DNA from: Platerodrilus igneus
Taxonomy: Eukaryota > Arthropoda > Insecta > Coleoptera > Lycidae
Direction of reading: 5' to 3'
NCBI GenBank assembly: GCA_036346225.1
Contig: JARFIW010001739.1
Span: 10,829,001-10,893,000 of the forward strand
DNA length: 64,000 nt
The notes beneath the pieces are model-generated. The model ran no database searches and had not been told where the DNA came from. It saw only the letters and a list, made by a program, of their open reading frames with translations. This document shows positions 42,870-53,699 of this stretch, piece by piece. The position numbers and the translations under genes are program-made. The first letter of the stretch is position 1, and each line of letters opens with the position of its first letter.

Positions 42870-44060
42870 TTTCCTTCTTACTCCGATGGATAGCATTTTG
42901 TTCTGAGCTGTTTTAAGCTTAGAAAACATAGTTCTGCGGCATGAATCTCCTATCACCAGCGGATCTCTTAAAAATCGATGTTTATACTATATCGACAAGA
43001 CTAAACATAGCTTTCGGTTTTTGTTCTAATGGCTAACTTTTTGTTATGAGCTGTTCTAAGTTTAAAAAACATAGTTCTGCATTATGAGTTTTGGGAGAAT
43101 CCCTGGTGATAGAAGATTCATACCGCAGAACTATGTTTTTTAGGCTTACAACAGCTTAGAACAAAAAGTTAGGCATTGCAGCAGAAGAGGGAGGCTATTA
43201 CTTCTGTCGACATAGTAATAACATCGATTTTTGGGAGAACCACCGTTGATGGGAGATTCATACTGCAGAAGTATGTTTTTTTAAAATTAGAACAGCTCAG
43301 AACAAAAAGTTAGCCATTGGAACAAAAGAGGAAGGCTATGTTTACTCTTATCGAAATAGTAAGAACATCGATTTTTAGAAGAACCACTGACGATAAGAGA
43401 TTCATACTGCAGAACTATGTTTTCTAGGCTTAGCACGGCACAGAACAAAAAGTTAGCCAATGGAACAGAAGAGGAAGGCTATGTTTACTCGTGTTGATGT
43501 AGTAAAAACATCAATTTTTGGGAGAACCGCTGGATATAGGAGATTCATATTGCAGAACTATGTTTTTTAATCTTAGAACAGCTTAGAACAAAAAGTTAGC
43601 CATTGGAACAAAAGAAGAAGACTATGTTTACTCTTGTCGATATAGTAAAAACATCGATTTTTAGGAGAACCGCTGGTGATAGGAGATTCATATTGCACAA
43701 CTATGTTTTCTAGGCTTAGAACAGCTCAGAACTAAAAGTAAGGCATTGGAACAGAAGAGGAAGGCTATGTTTATTACTGTCGATGTAGTAAAAACATCGA
43801 TTTTTTGAAGAACCGCTGGTGATAGGAAATTCATACTGCAGAACTATGTTGATATACTTAGAACAGCTCAGAACAAAAAGTTAGCCATTGAAGTAAAAAA
43901 GGAAGGCTGTGTTTACTCTTGTCGATATAGTAAAAGCATCGATTATTGGGAGAATCGCTGGTGATAGGAGATTCATACTGCAGAACTGTTTTTTAGGCTC
44001 AGCACAGCTCATAACAAAAAGTTATCAATTTGAGCAAGAAAGGAAATGTATGTTTACTCT
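42870..44060. repeat. Array of ~143-bp units with orientation switch
   Basis: Seven direct units (markers GATTCATACTGCAGAACTATG near 43108, 43250, 43393, 43536, 43677, 43822, 43962) each contain AAAACATCGATTTTTGGGAGA, CAGCTCAGAACAAAAAGTTA and GAGGAAGGCTATGTTTACTC. To their left, 42880-43085 holds about one and a half units in the opposite orientation. The switch point is near 43086. Unit length varies by only a few bases. Confidence 0.88.
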
Positions 44061-44489
44061 TGCCCCGGCAGTCTTGTTTGTCAAAAAATGTTTTTTCCGT
44101 TTTTTTGAAGAATGGTTTAGATACGGAATTGTACTTTTGGAACAATGTTTAAAACAACTATAACAATGTTAAGCGATGGCCAAAAGCGCGATTTTCGATA
44201 AATGGGGTGCTAGTAACAAAATTGGTTTTTTCCAAATTTTCGAGGAATCCTTTGGAATAAAATAATGTTGAATTGGAAAAATGCGGTATAAGATTAGAAC
44301 AATCTGGAACAACTTTCAAAATCGTGATTTTTAGAAAATGGGGTGCTAACTTCACACATATGCGATCTTCCCCCCTTCCTACATTTTATGTTTCTCCGGG
44401 GCTTTAACCATTCTCAAGCTTCATATACTATTTTTGGGGTCAATTAGCTGAACGCGGGTTTGCCTCCGACGTTTAATACATTGTAATGC

Positions 44490-44700
44490 CGATGAGTAAT
44501 CTGTCGGCGCTCCGTGACTAAGTTGGTTCGCCTAAGGTCCCGCGTTCGAATGCAGTCCCAGTTCGCTTGAAAAATGTAATGCAAGCTTTTTTCACAAAAT
44601 TTTGCTATTGTTAGGATGAAAGGTAAAATGTAGGTCCCGTGTGTGTGTGTGTTGTCACGCTTGTTAAAGGTAAAAACTCGCTTTCTAGCCAATGTAGTAT
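44490..44700 (+). mobile_element. tRNA-derived SINE
   Basis: TGACTAAGTTGG (44516 on) fits an RNA polymerase III A box with one mismatch. GCGTTCGAATGCAG (44543 on) fits a B box with one mismatch, ~27 bases downstream. A full tRNA cloverleaf is not present, and the sequence continues as a non-tRNA body to about 44700, as in insect SINEs. The end is not sharply defined. Confidence 0.6.
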
Positions 44701-45180
44701 GGTCGGACGAAGTCTTATAAAATCAAATGCAGTGGTAATCTCCTGGAAGTTTGTTTTGTACGGTTTACTACATTGAATTGATCTTTATTAATTTGTCATA
44801 TCGCATCACTTCATGTCGCTAAATTTCGTGCCGTTGGTTATCTGCGTTATTTAGCGGTTGCTTTATTCTATGTGCTAGACACTTTACTCTAATCTTGTCT
44901 CCTTGAATATCTTATAGCGAATTCGAGCTACCAGCACTATTTGCATGACGATGACGTCTTGCACTCCACGAGGTTTGTATGGTGATAGTGCGAGTGCAGT
45001 TTGGGTTCGAACACAAATTTATCGTTCAGTTTGGCTTCCCGCTTTAACAGCTTAACTTGTAGTAAAACCTAACCTTTTAATCGTGATGAAAAAAATTTAT
45101 ATTTGTGTAAATGGGATATACAATTTCAAGTAGACGTTGATGAAGAAACATTTAATGTTCTATCGGGTTATAACGACCTG
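44701..45180. other. Unassigned, upstream of DIRS sequence
   Basis: No motif found. It might be DIRS RT too decayed to read. Confidence 0.4.
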
Positions 45181-45820
45181 TAAAACACTAATTTTTTTTA
45201 CATGGCGATAAAGCAGAACGTGCGCTCCATGAAAGGAATAACCTCGCTACTTCAATCCGACAACAGTACGGTTGTAGCCTATTTGAAGAACCAAGGAGGA
45301 ATGAGATGTTTGGAAATATTGGAGCTTGCGTACACTCTGCTCGAGTTGGCACAAGCTTGAGGGATAACCTTGATAGCTCAATATATGCCAGGAGTGTACA
45401 ACAGAGAAGCGGACAGCCTATCGAGGAGCAAGCCATAGCCAGATTGGCACTTGTTCCCGAGCATAACGCGTCAAATTTTCAAGAAATTGGGTATACCGCA
45501 AATATATCTTTTTGCAAGCAGAGCTTCGGGGGTGGTGCTGTGATACGTGTCAATGGACGTAACGGACCATCAGGCCGAATTTACGAATGCTTTCAGCAGG
45601 GCATAGGTATATCCAGCTAGCATGGATGTTTTTGTCCCCGACTTCCCGCACGTCTAATACCAGGAGTATTAAACCACCTGAATTTGGGAAAATGTATTTA
45701 TATACTGACACTACCGAATTGAGGCAAGGTTTTCTGGAAAGGCGACCTGAAAACGCGTGCATTGACACCTCCCTTTTAACTAACAAACCTTAAGCATTTC
45801 CTAATAGATGCGCGGACTTG
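45180..45820 (+). pseudogene. DIRS-type RNase H region
   Basis: Plus-strand sequence reads SDNSTVVAYLKNQGGMRCLE, then after a stop GITLIAQYMPGVYNREADSL, HLFPSITRQIFKKLGIPQIY and DVTDHQAEFTNAFSRA, all standard for the RNase H of DIRS and Ngaro elements. Stops and shifts interrupt it. The RT that should precede it is not recognisable. Confidence 0.85.
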
Positions 45821-45879
45821 AAAGCCCTTACACCAAGCGCAGAAGTTACGCTTGGAGGCCTGGAAGGTACGGGGTGGAT

Positions 45880-46792
45880 GGAGATTTGCTAGAAAGCTTA
45901 TGGCGAAAATCGTCGCTTAGAACATACGTTGCTCCTTGGAGAAGAAGGGTTGTATGGACGAAGTAACAGGGCATATTAGCAGTTAACCCTGGACCAAAGT
46001 CAGTCGCTCGATACCTGGCTTACTTGCATATCACTAAGGAGTTTGCGCTAGTCACAATCAAAGCGCATAAATCCATAATAGCCACGCTAGCGGACCCTGC
46101 CAACAGCGAACAGATATTGGGTCATCAACTAGTGAAAAGGCTAGTTAAAGCTATTGAAATTACGAGCCCAATTTCAATTAACAAGGTTATCTGGGACGTA
46201 GATAAATTCATTCCCTGGATAAAATCCCACAAAATGAATAGAAGTAGTATATTCCAGGTGTCCAGAAGTTTATTGCTAGCTTTGGGTCGCAGAATACACG
46301 ACTTAACGTTATTGAAAATAAAGGAACAATCGTGAGTAGAAAACAGGGTTCAGTGTCGCTCTGGCCCGACTTCGGATCTAAAACAGATAGGTCTTCTTAC
46401 AGACAGTCAGACTGGAAACTATTAGAGAGCTGCGATACAGTGCATTGGACAAATACTTTAATCGAGCTCTCTTCGAAAAGAAGAGGGCCAAACAATAAAT
46501 CAGTTTATCTTTTTATTTCAACTCGAGGAAAAGTTGGCCCAGCCTCGAGAGCGACCACAGCGAGATGGATTAAGAGAGCTTTCGTAGAATCAAAAATTAA
46601 TTACTCACCGGGCAGCATTAGATCTGCAGTGTCCTCACACAAACTACAAAACGAGGCGCCTTTAGATATTATATTAAAAAACGAAAACTGGAAAGGGAAG
46701 ACGAACTTTTTTAAATTCTATTATAAAGATATTGTCAGGCTACCTCAACTTCTGCTACAAAATTTATGCACGGCTGCATTTGTTCCCATTTA
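45880..46792 (+). pseudogene. DIRS tyrosine recombinase
   Basis: DIRS elements integrate with a tyrosine recombinase instead of an integrase. Here LWRKSSLRTYVAPWRRRVVW (45895-45955) starts the domain. 46024-46335 carries VARYLAYLHITKEFAL and LVKRLVKAIE, ending at GRRIHDLTLLKI with the first catalytic Arg. After one frameshift, 46332-46793 carries VSLWPDFGSKTDRSSYRQSD, RATTARWIKRAF, SPGSIRSAVSSHK with the second Arg, NWKGKTNFFKFYYKDIV with the likely nucleophilic Tyr, and a natural stop. The recombinase is thus almost intact, with one frameshift near 46333 and few stops before 46024. Confidence 0.88.
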
Positions 46793-47118
46793 GATTAAGC
46801 TCTTTTTACGCGAAGAATCCATTTCAAATGGACCTGCACCTTGCCGAAGTTCTAAATTAATAGAACAGGTGAAATGGCTTGGGCGTTCTAATGAGCTAAT
46901 GAGCCAAACTACAGGTCCAACCAAAGTAGTAGGGTCATTAGTGAAGAACCAGACTAAGACAGGTCCCCGAAAGAGGGCAGCGGCTCTTTCGGTACTTAGA
47001 TTGGCAGAGACCATAGGGGTCGGTATGGCAGTCTATGACACACTACCGCGATGTGGAAGGCAACGGGAAACCACCACATTATTTCCCAAGTACACAGAGT
47101 ACTTAAATTGTAATAAAT

Positions 47119-50075
47119 ATGATGGCATTCTTTGGGGTAAAAGATTCCGGAGTTAAAATAGTCCCCCATTCGGATCTCCGGGAGGGGACTACTTCGGAGG
47201 ATGCGATCGGAAAGTTAAAAATAAAAGTCGGGAAAATTTTGCGAGTCGGAGCGTGGAATGTTAGAAGTATGAAGCAAGTAGGTAAGCTAGAGAACCTAAA
47301 AATCAAAATGAATAGGTTATCACTAGACATAGTAGTGATCATCGAAGTTCGGTGGCCAGGGGCGTGGGATTTTTGGAGTGGAGACTTCAGAGTAATTCAT
47401 ACAGGAGAGAGGAAGGAAATTTGGGTGTGGGGATAGTTATGCGGAAAAAGATAGGATACTGTGTAGAAAATTATTTACAAAAGAACGAAAGAGTACTCAT
47501 GGTTAGATTGGAATCTAAACCGGTAAACACAGTAATAATACCAGTAAACGTGCCCACCTCTAGCTACAGTGACGAAGAGGTAGAAGCCATCTACAAAGAT
47601 ATCGAAAACATATTAAGATACATAAAAGGACATGAAAATTTAATAATTACGGGGGATTTTAATGCTGTGGTAGGTGCGGGTAAGGAAGTAGCGGTAGTAG
47701 GTTTATTTGGTTTAGGCACGAGAAACGACAGGGGAAATAGGCTGGTAGAATTTAGCGACAAAAACAATTTAATCATCACAAACACATTATTTCAACATCA
47801 TGCTAGAAGAGGATATACGTGGACGCTGCCAGGAGATATAGGAAGATATCAAATAGATTACATTCTTGTTAGACAACGGTTTAGGAATCAAGTAAAAGAC
47901 TGTAGAAGCTACCCAGAAGCAGATATAGATACTGAGCACAACATCCAAATTATAAAGGCCGCACTTAAATTTAAGAATGTGGAAAAATGAAACGAAAAAA
48001 GGCACTTGGAATTAGAGAAACTAAAAGATAAAGATATTCAAGAAAGATTTGAAAAAAAAGTCAAATAAATTGCTCAAAGATATCGGGAAAATATCTGATA
48101 CTAAGGAAGTAGAAACAGAATGGAAAAACATTAAATCCAACCTAGACATGGCGGACAGAGATATTTTGGGGTATACAAAAAAAAAGAAACCATGGATAAC
48201 AAAGGATATCCTGAATTTAATAGAAGAAAAACGAAAATACAAAAATAAATCAGACGAAATAGGAAAACAGAGATACAAAGCCATAAAATGGGAAATTATT
48301 CGAAAATGCAGGAAAGCTAAAGAACAATGGATTCATGAAAAGTGCAAAGAGGTACAGACGAAGATGGAAATAGGAAAGACAGATGAACCATAAAAATTTA
48401 TTAGGATAAATTTTAGGGATATAAAACCGTATAACAAAAATATAAGGGACGCACAAGGAAACGTCATAATAGAAAACGTAGAGAAAGTGGGTAGATGGCA
48501 AAAATATATAGGGAATTTATATGCAGGAGAGGAACTAACTGCATTAGAACAGGAATCAGACATTGAAAATGATGACTTAGGATATCCTATACTTAGAGAT
48601 GAGATTGAATTAGCTTAAAGAGTTTGATAAATGGTAAGGCGCCGGGAACAGATAAGGTGCAAGCAAAAACTCTAAAAGCCTCTGGACAAGCAGTAACAGA
48701 ACGTCTCTTCTAACTTGTAAGTTATATGTATGAGACAGGCGAGATACCTAAAGATTGCAAACGTAGCACCATAGTAACTATACAAAAAAAGAAAGGCGCG
48801 AATAGATGTGAAAATTTTCAAGTAATAAGTTTGACAGCACACGTGTCAAAAATATTAACTAGAATTGTGCAAAGACAAATGGAAAAGCGGGCGGAAGAAA
48901 TACTAGGAGAAGACCAATTCGGGTTTAGGCGAAACAGGGGAACACGGGAGGCTATTTTAGCTCTGAGAGTGATAATGGAGAAAACAATAGAAAAAGAGGA
49001 AAGCGTGTATATAGGGTTTGTAGATCTGGAAAAAGCATTCACCAATGTAAAATGGAGAAGAATGTTTGAAATACTCACAAAGATTGGAATGAGTTATAGG
49101 GATAGATGAATAGTACATAGCATATACAAAGAGCAAACAGCAGTAATAGAATTAGAGCAAGAACGTAAAGAAGTAATAATTAGGAAAGGAGTGAGACAGG
49201 GATGTGCCTTATCCCCATTGATTTTTAACTTGTACATAGAAGAGGCAATGAATACTGTCAAATGCAGGAAGACATTTAGAATTACTATGCAGGGACAAAA
49301 AATTGATATGCTTAGATTTGTAGATGATATAGCTGTATTAGCGTTTAGCAAGGAAGAGTTAGAAGCTGCTCTTAATGAAATGGAAACGGTTCTAACAGAG
49401 AGATACGGTATGAAAATTAACAAAATTAAAACTAAAATTCTAGTATGCAAAGGTGGGGAAAATAAATCAAAAACAAGAATACAAGTATGTAACACGAACT
49501 TACAAGAGGTTAAGGATTTCTGCTACCTAGGAAGCCAAATAACGCAAGACGGGAAAAGCACAAAAGATATAAAACAAAGATTAGCACAAGGTCGTGCTAC
49601 ATTTAACAAGAAAAAGCAACTACTGTGCTCAAAGACCACAAACATTGAAACAAGGAAAAGATTGCTTAAAATATATGTGTGGGGCATAGCACTGTACGGC
49701 TGTGAGGCCTGGACAGTAGGAGAAGAGGACAACAAAAAGTTAAGTGGTGCTACAGACAAATGATGAAGATACCAAAGACAGACAAAGTTAAGAACGAAAA
49801 AACACTAAACATGGTAGGGGAAAAAAAGAAATATGTGGAAAACGGTAAAAAATAGGAGACATAGGGAGATAGGCCACATACTAAGGCATGAGGGAATATT
49901 GCTGAATATATTAGAAGCAGAGATAGGAAAAAATAGAAGAAGAGGCAGACCTAGGTTATGTTACTGCACACAGATAGTAAAAGATGTAGGCTGTAGGAGT
50001 TTTAGGGAAATGTGTAGGCTAGCCCAGAATAGAAATCAATGGAGGTACGCATCCAACCAATCCCAAAATGGATAA
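47119..50075 (+). pseudogene. RTE-C endonuclease-reverse transcriptase
   Basis: Endonuclease: VGAWNVRSMKQVGKLENLKI (47119-47436), then in a shifted frame YLQKNERVLMVRLESKP, ITGDFNAVVGAGKE and YTWTLPGDIGRYQIDYILV (47352-47990). The linker is at 48049-48393. RT: DQFGFRRNRGTREAI and FVDLEKAFTNV (48726-49109), then GVRQGCALSPLIFNLYIEEA and the catalytic FVDDIAVLAF box (49191-49763), where copy A has FADD. The C-terminus is at 49833-50075 with HILRHEGILLNIL and CYCTQIVKDVGCRSFREMCR and ends in TAA. At least five frameshifts and several stops separate the pieces. Confidence 0.88.
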
Positions 50076-51125
50076 ACGAATGACGAAAAAATAACTGTGC
50101 CTAAACATGATGATTATTATAAGTAACTACAAGAAGTGTTTGGGTAATAGTTTCGAATAATGTTAAGTGTGTGACAAGATTTACTGAAAAACCATTATTT
50201 CGGCAAATGTCTAAGTATTGGGGATCTTGGTAGCTACAGGTTGCTTAACCCCCTTCACTGAATCTTGGTGAAATAGGGCATAAATTAGAAAACAATAGAA
50301 GGGGAACGAGCTGTGTACACAGGCTGTGTGAGAATTTCAGGGAACTATGTAGGTTAGCTCAGAATATAAATAAGTGCAGGTACGTATCCAACCAGTTTTG
50401 AGACGGAAAACCTAATGACGAAAAAATAAGCACAGATAAATCTGATGATTAGTATAAACCACTAGTTGTTGGTTGCGAAATATCTGCAACTAATGTTGAC
50501 TGTGCCAAAAGATATATTGGAAAATATATTAAATCGGTAAATGGTTAAATGTTGAGGGAACTTGGCAGCACAGGCTGCTTACCTCCCTTCACAACCACTG
50601 AAGGTCGGAGAAATAGGGTATATAACTGTAAAACAATAGAAGGTGACCGAACTGCATTTAACAAGAAAGAACAGCGCCTATGAAGAAAGACAACAAACAT
50701 AGAACAAAAAGAAAATTGTTGAAAGCATATGTGTGGAGGACAGCACAGTATGCCTATGAAATACGGGCGGTCTGAAACGCAGACAGAAAAACGGTAGCAG
50801 CCTATTGAAATGCTGTGCTTCAGATGTATGAGGGCGATAGCATAGACAGACAAAGATAATAACAAATAGGTTATAGAAATAGTAGGGAAACAAGGATATC
50901 TGGGGAAAAAGAGAAATAGAAGGGCGGAATACGTTCTAAGGCATTTTTGGAGAATAGTATGGAATATATTACAAGCAGAGATAGGGAAAAAGAGGTAGAT
51001 GTAGACCTAGATCAGATAGTGATAGATGCAAACTGTGCAAATTTCAGGGAAATCTGTAGGTTAGTTTAGAATAGGAAACAATGATGGTACGCGTCTAACC
51101 AGTTCCAGGACTGAAGACCTAATGA
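50076..51125 (+). repeat. RTE-C 3' region: repeated ORF-end modules
   Basis: Module 1 UTR 50076-50320, module 2 with ORF-end stub 50325-50400 and UTR 50400-50640, module 3 with a longer stub 50640-51115 that still reads KLLKAYVWRTAQYAYEI-like sequence, then CTAATGATGATG. GGTACGCATCCAACCAATCC, GGTACGTATCCAACCAGTTT and GGTACGCGTCTAACCAGTTC mark the three stubs at 50043, 50378 and 51086. Confidence 0.85.
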
Positions 51126-51129
51126 TGAT

Positions 51130-51296
51130 GACGTGTAGAATATAAATTACTTTATATGGGTTTTCCTATACCTTTATCACGATGGCATAACATACGTGGT
51201 TCTCGGCTATTGCCTTCCATGTTGGCCGTTACTAGAACACACCTAATCTTAGTCACAGTACGCTTCTACGTTGTCGGATTCTAAACACGTCTCACA
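51130..51296. other. Short unassigned stretch
   Basis: No feature found. If RTE-C inserted into the DIRS element this should be DIRS 3' DNA, but no DIRS terminal repeat was identified. Confidence 0.4.
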
Positions 51297-51395
51297 AGGT
51301 CAAGCCGAAGGCACAGGACTAAAATAGATAGCGTTTTTTCCCCGAAGGGTAGAAAACGATTTACGTTAGGCCTCACATAGGCTTGACCTAGGTAA
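51297..51395. repeat. Hairpin palindrome
   Basis: AAGGTCAAGCCGAAGGCACAGGACTAAAAT... pairs with ...GTTAGGCCTCACATAGGCTTGACCT around a CCCCGAAGGG loop. Arms are ~45 bases with mismatches. Confidence 0.75.
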
Positions 51396-51557
51396 TCTCT
51401 TGACGACTTGCCTAAACACGGTACTGAATTATATTCCGCGCGCTCGCGACGGTCAGGCGGGCGCCGGGGTGCACGAGCGCGAGGGAGGGCTGACGGACGT
51501 GGAGGTGGAAATGAGGGATGAACGAGCAGAAATCATTGAAAGAAACGGGAATGTAAT

Positions 51558-51625
51558 TTTACAAGGTCAAGTCTAGGCAGGCCTAAAATAAGTCGTTTTC
51601 TGCCCTTGGGGGGGGGGATCTGTAT
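51558..51625. repeat. Third arm of the same palindrome
   Basis: ACAAGGTCAAGTCTAGGCAG and GTCGTTTTCTGCCCTTGGGG match the hairpin arm at 51297-51345 directly and the arm at 51346-51395 in inverted orientation. Between the two, 51440-51520 is unusually GC-rich (GCGCGCTCGCGACGG, GGCGGGCGCCGGGG). Confidence 0.7.
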
Positions 51626-53550
51626 TTGCACTAAGCAGCATGAGCTACCAGAGCGCGTGCAAAAAAGTGCTCACCGAGTGCAGAACTGAATTGCACCGCT
51701 CATTACCCGAACACGATAAAACAAAAAAAAGTGCGCACATAAAAAGTTCGATCGAACACGTCGAAATAAAAAAGTGCACAACAGTGCAGTCTAGTGCAAT
51801 TGCTCGAATTTGTTTTAGTGCCTGTTACAATGATTATTGCTAATGGATTGATTGCATATTTAGTAAATTATTCTTCATCATGTCGCTGATATTTTGATTA
51901 CCTCATCCGACCCCATTGTCTGTATTATAAAGTAATTTTAAAATTAAATGTAGTCTGATTAAATTTATAGAAATATTATTTCCCCACATTGTGTGTAATT
52001 ATATACAACGCTCAAATTAAAATGAGAATTACATTCCACTATTATTTATATATTAGTTGTTTTAAAAGCTTTTTAACTATAGTGTTTATGCAGGTATATT
52101 TTAATGTAATAGCCCTACATTTAATAAAAATATGATTAACCTATTTGGTTAACATCTAAAACGATCGCGATAACGTTACATATTTTATAGACAGGAGATT
52201 CTAAAATTCTTTCTAAATCGGTTCCTTATTAACATTATTTTCGGAACGTTTATGCTATCAAGCTATTCACAAAGGGGTAAAATATTTAGCAAATTATCCA
52301 GTTGTTTTGTTCGTTAGCAAAAGCACAGCCCGCGGTTTATAAACTTCTGTTAAAACGCATATTTGTTCGAAGTAATAAAAGTTGGCTTTAAAATTGTATA
52401 CGGAAGCAACAAAATACAAGCTTCGAGTTCTGGAAGGTGAAAGGTACTTGCGTAAAATATCAGGCAAGTGGTTACTAAAGTTTTGTGGTTAGCCAACCAT
52501 TATAAATTTTATATATCCTTTAACTTCTCTGGAAATTAATGTTTTTTGTTTTTTTCATCATGGAAGCGTTTGGTGTTTAGAGATATCCAAACATTAATTA
52601 AATTTTATAATTTGATACACAACCAAAAATGACATAAAGCCGAATGTCACATAACTAATTACACTAATGCATTAGTTTCATTAATAATGACACAATTTTT
52701 ATTACTTTCAGTTTCTGTTACTACATATATGTTTATTTTAAATCTTTTATTAGTTTATTTATAATGTATGTGTTAGAATACTGTGTTTTTTGTTTTATGT
52801 TTTTATGTTTTTGTGTAATCAATAGGTGTCGATTTCATATTACAATCAACTATGTACTGTTACCTATATCAAAATGCAGGAGCTGAACACAGAACAAACT
52901 AAAGGAACACGAGAATTTCCAACTCATTTTTTGTGCTACCCAAAACTCTGCACGTCCATGCGCCAACAGTATTTGAACATTTATTTACCTACGACAACTT
53001 AACCACACAATTGGTTAAACACATCATTAACATTTTTGAACACAGCCAGCATAGGAAATGAAAGTGTATAAATATAATTTCAAATTCCACAAAAGACATT
53101 CGGTAGTGCTCCTCATAACCTAAAGATTCAGCTGGCAGTGCTCGCCATAGCCTGCTAACACTTCAGCAAGCAGCGCTCACCATAGCCTGCTTATTCTCCT
53201 CCAGTAACGATGTCCTCGTCCATACCTGGGACACGCCGCTATAGTTCACTACCATTAATTATTAGTAAAACACGTATAGGCAGGAAGCTTCCGTCGCCCG
53301 GCCACCACCACCAGTGACACCGAGTGCTTGTGCAAATTCTACCCCCGTAGAGTTCCACGGCGACGGGCTCGATGAGGCCGAAGGCACCACTATCACGACG
53401 CTTTCCGAAGAGTTTCGAAGATCACCGAAGACTTCCTAACTACTCCAAGCTTTTTTTAAAATAATCAATAACATCTATTTATGATTCCTGGATACAGTAT
53501 CCATACTGGTTAGTAAAATATATACAGTTGAAATGAGATATATGTAAATA
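51626..53550. other. Mostly noncoding; AAAAGTGC clusters and a GC-richer end
   Basis: 51650-51815 repeats AAAAAAGTGC-like words without a protein family match. 51850-52900 is AT-rich. 53105-53210 has a doublet GCTCGCCATAGCCTGCTAACA / GCTCACCATAGCCTGCTTA. 53290-53420 is GC-richer and includes TTTCCGAAGAGTTTCGAAGA, a word related to the tandem units at 62360 and 62655. Confidence 0.45.
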
Positions 53551-53650
53551 CTCCCTGTATGTTTGTTGTGGTTTGTATAGTATTCTTCTGGTTAATAAAG
53601 ATAATTTTAAAAACTATGAGTGGTTTAATACCCAAAGAAGATTAAGAAGA
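53551..53650 (+). repeat. Half-copy of the foldback element at 7636-7998
   Basis: TACTCCCTGTATGTTTGTTG (53557 on) is the complement of the right end at 7970-7998, and AAAAACTATGAGTGGTTTAA with CCCAAAGAAGATTAAG matches 7924-7959 directly. Here both lie in one orientation, so this copy shows which outer end belongs with which inner arm. Confidence 0.8.
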
Positions 53651-53699
53651 GATATATGTAAGTAAATAAATGGTGATAATTTTAAAATGAGAGTTCTTC

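Larger units (their letters stand above)
40634..44372. mobile_element. Foldback-type element with inner tandem array
   Basis: The outer ends are inverted-complementary: GTGTAAAGTTAGCACCTCA (40644 on) against TGGGGTGCTAACTTCACACA read inward from 44362. The arms continue inward: 42613-42860 pairs with 44040-44310 (shared GATTGTTCTAAT, GAATCCTTTGGAATAAAATA, CAAGACTGCCGGGG-type blocks). Inside lie ~143-bp tandem units. A 1.9-kb insertion at 40698-42608 interrupts the left arm. Without it the element is ~1.83 kb. There is no coding capacity. The layout resembles Drosophila FB elements, but I see no sequence evidence for kinship. Confidence 0.75.
46820..51125 (+). mobile_element. RTE-type LINE copy C, near full length
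   Basis: Same order as RTE-A on the opposite strand, ~90 percent or more identical in blocks I compared: 5' start TTTCAAATGGACCTGCACC, EN-RT ORF, repeated 3' modules and an ATGATGATG end near 51125. A possible decayed 14-bp target duplication is ACGCGAAGAATCCA before it and ACGTGTAGAATATA after it (10 of 14). It has more lesions than copy A. Confidence 0.88.

Noticed and set aside
43086..44060. Regular repeats resembling a CRISPR array
   Set aside because: Units are ~143 bp, contiguous and without unique spacers, in a eukaryotic sequence. They are a tandem array within a foldback element.
44497..44570. Functional tRNA gene
   Set aside because: A and B boxes are present, but no acceptor, D or T stem pairing was found and the similarity continues into a non-tRNA body.
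51640..51843. 67-codon plus frame with several Cys
   Set aside because: Overlaps a run of AAAAAGTGC words; no motif, and codon content follows the repeats.
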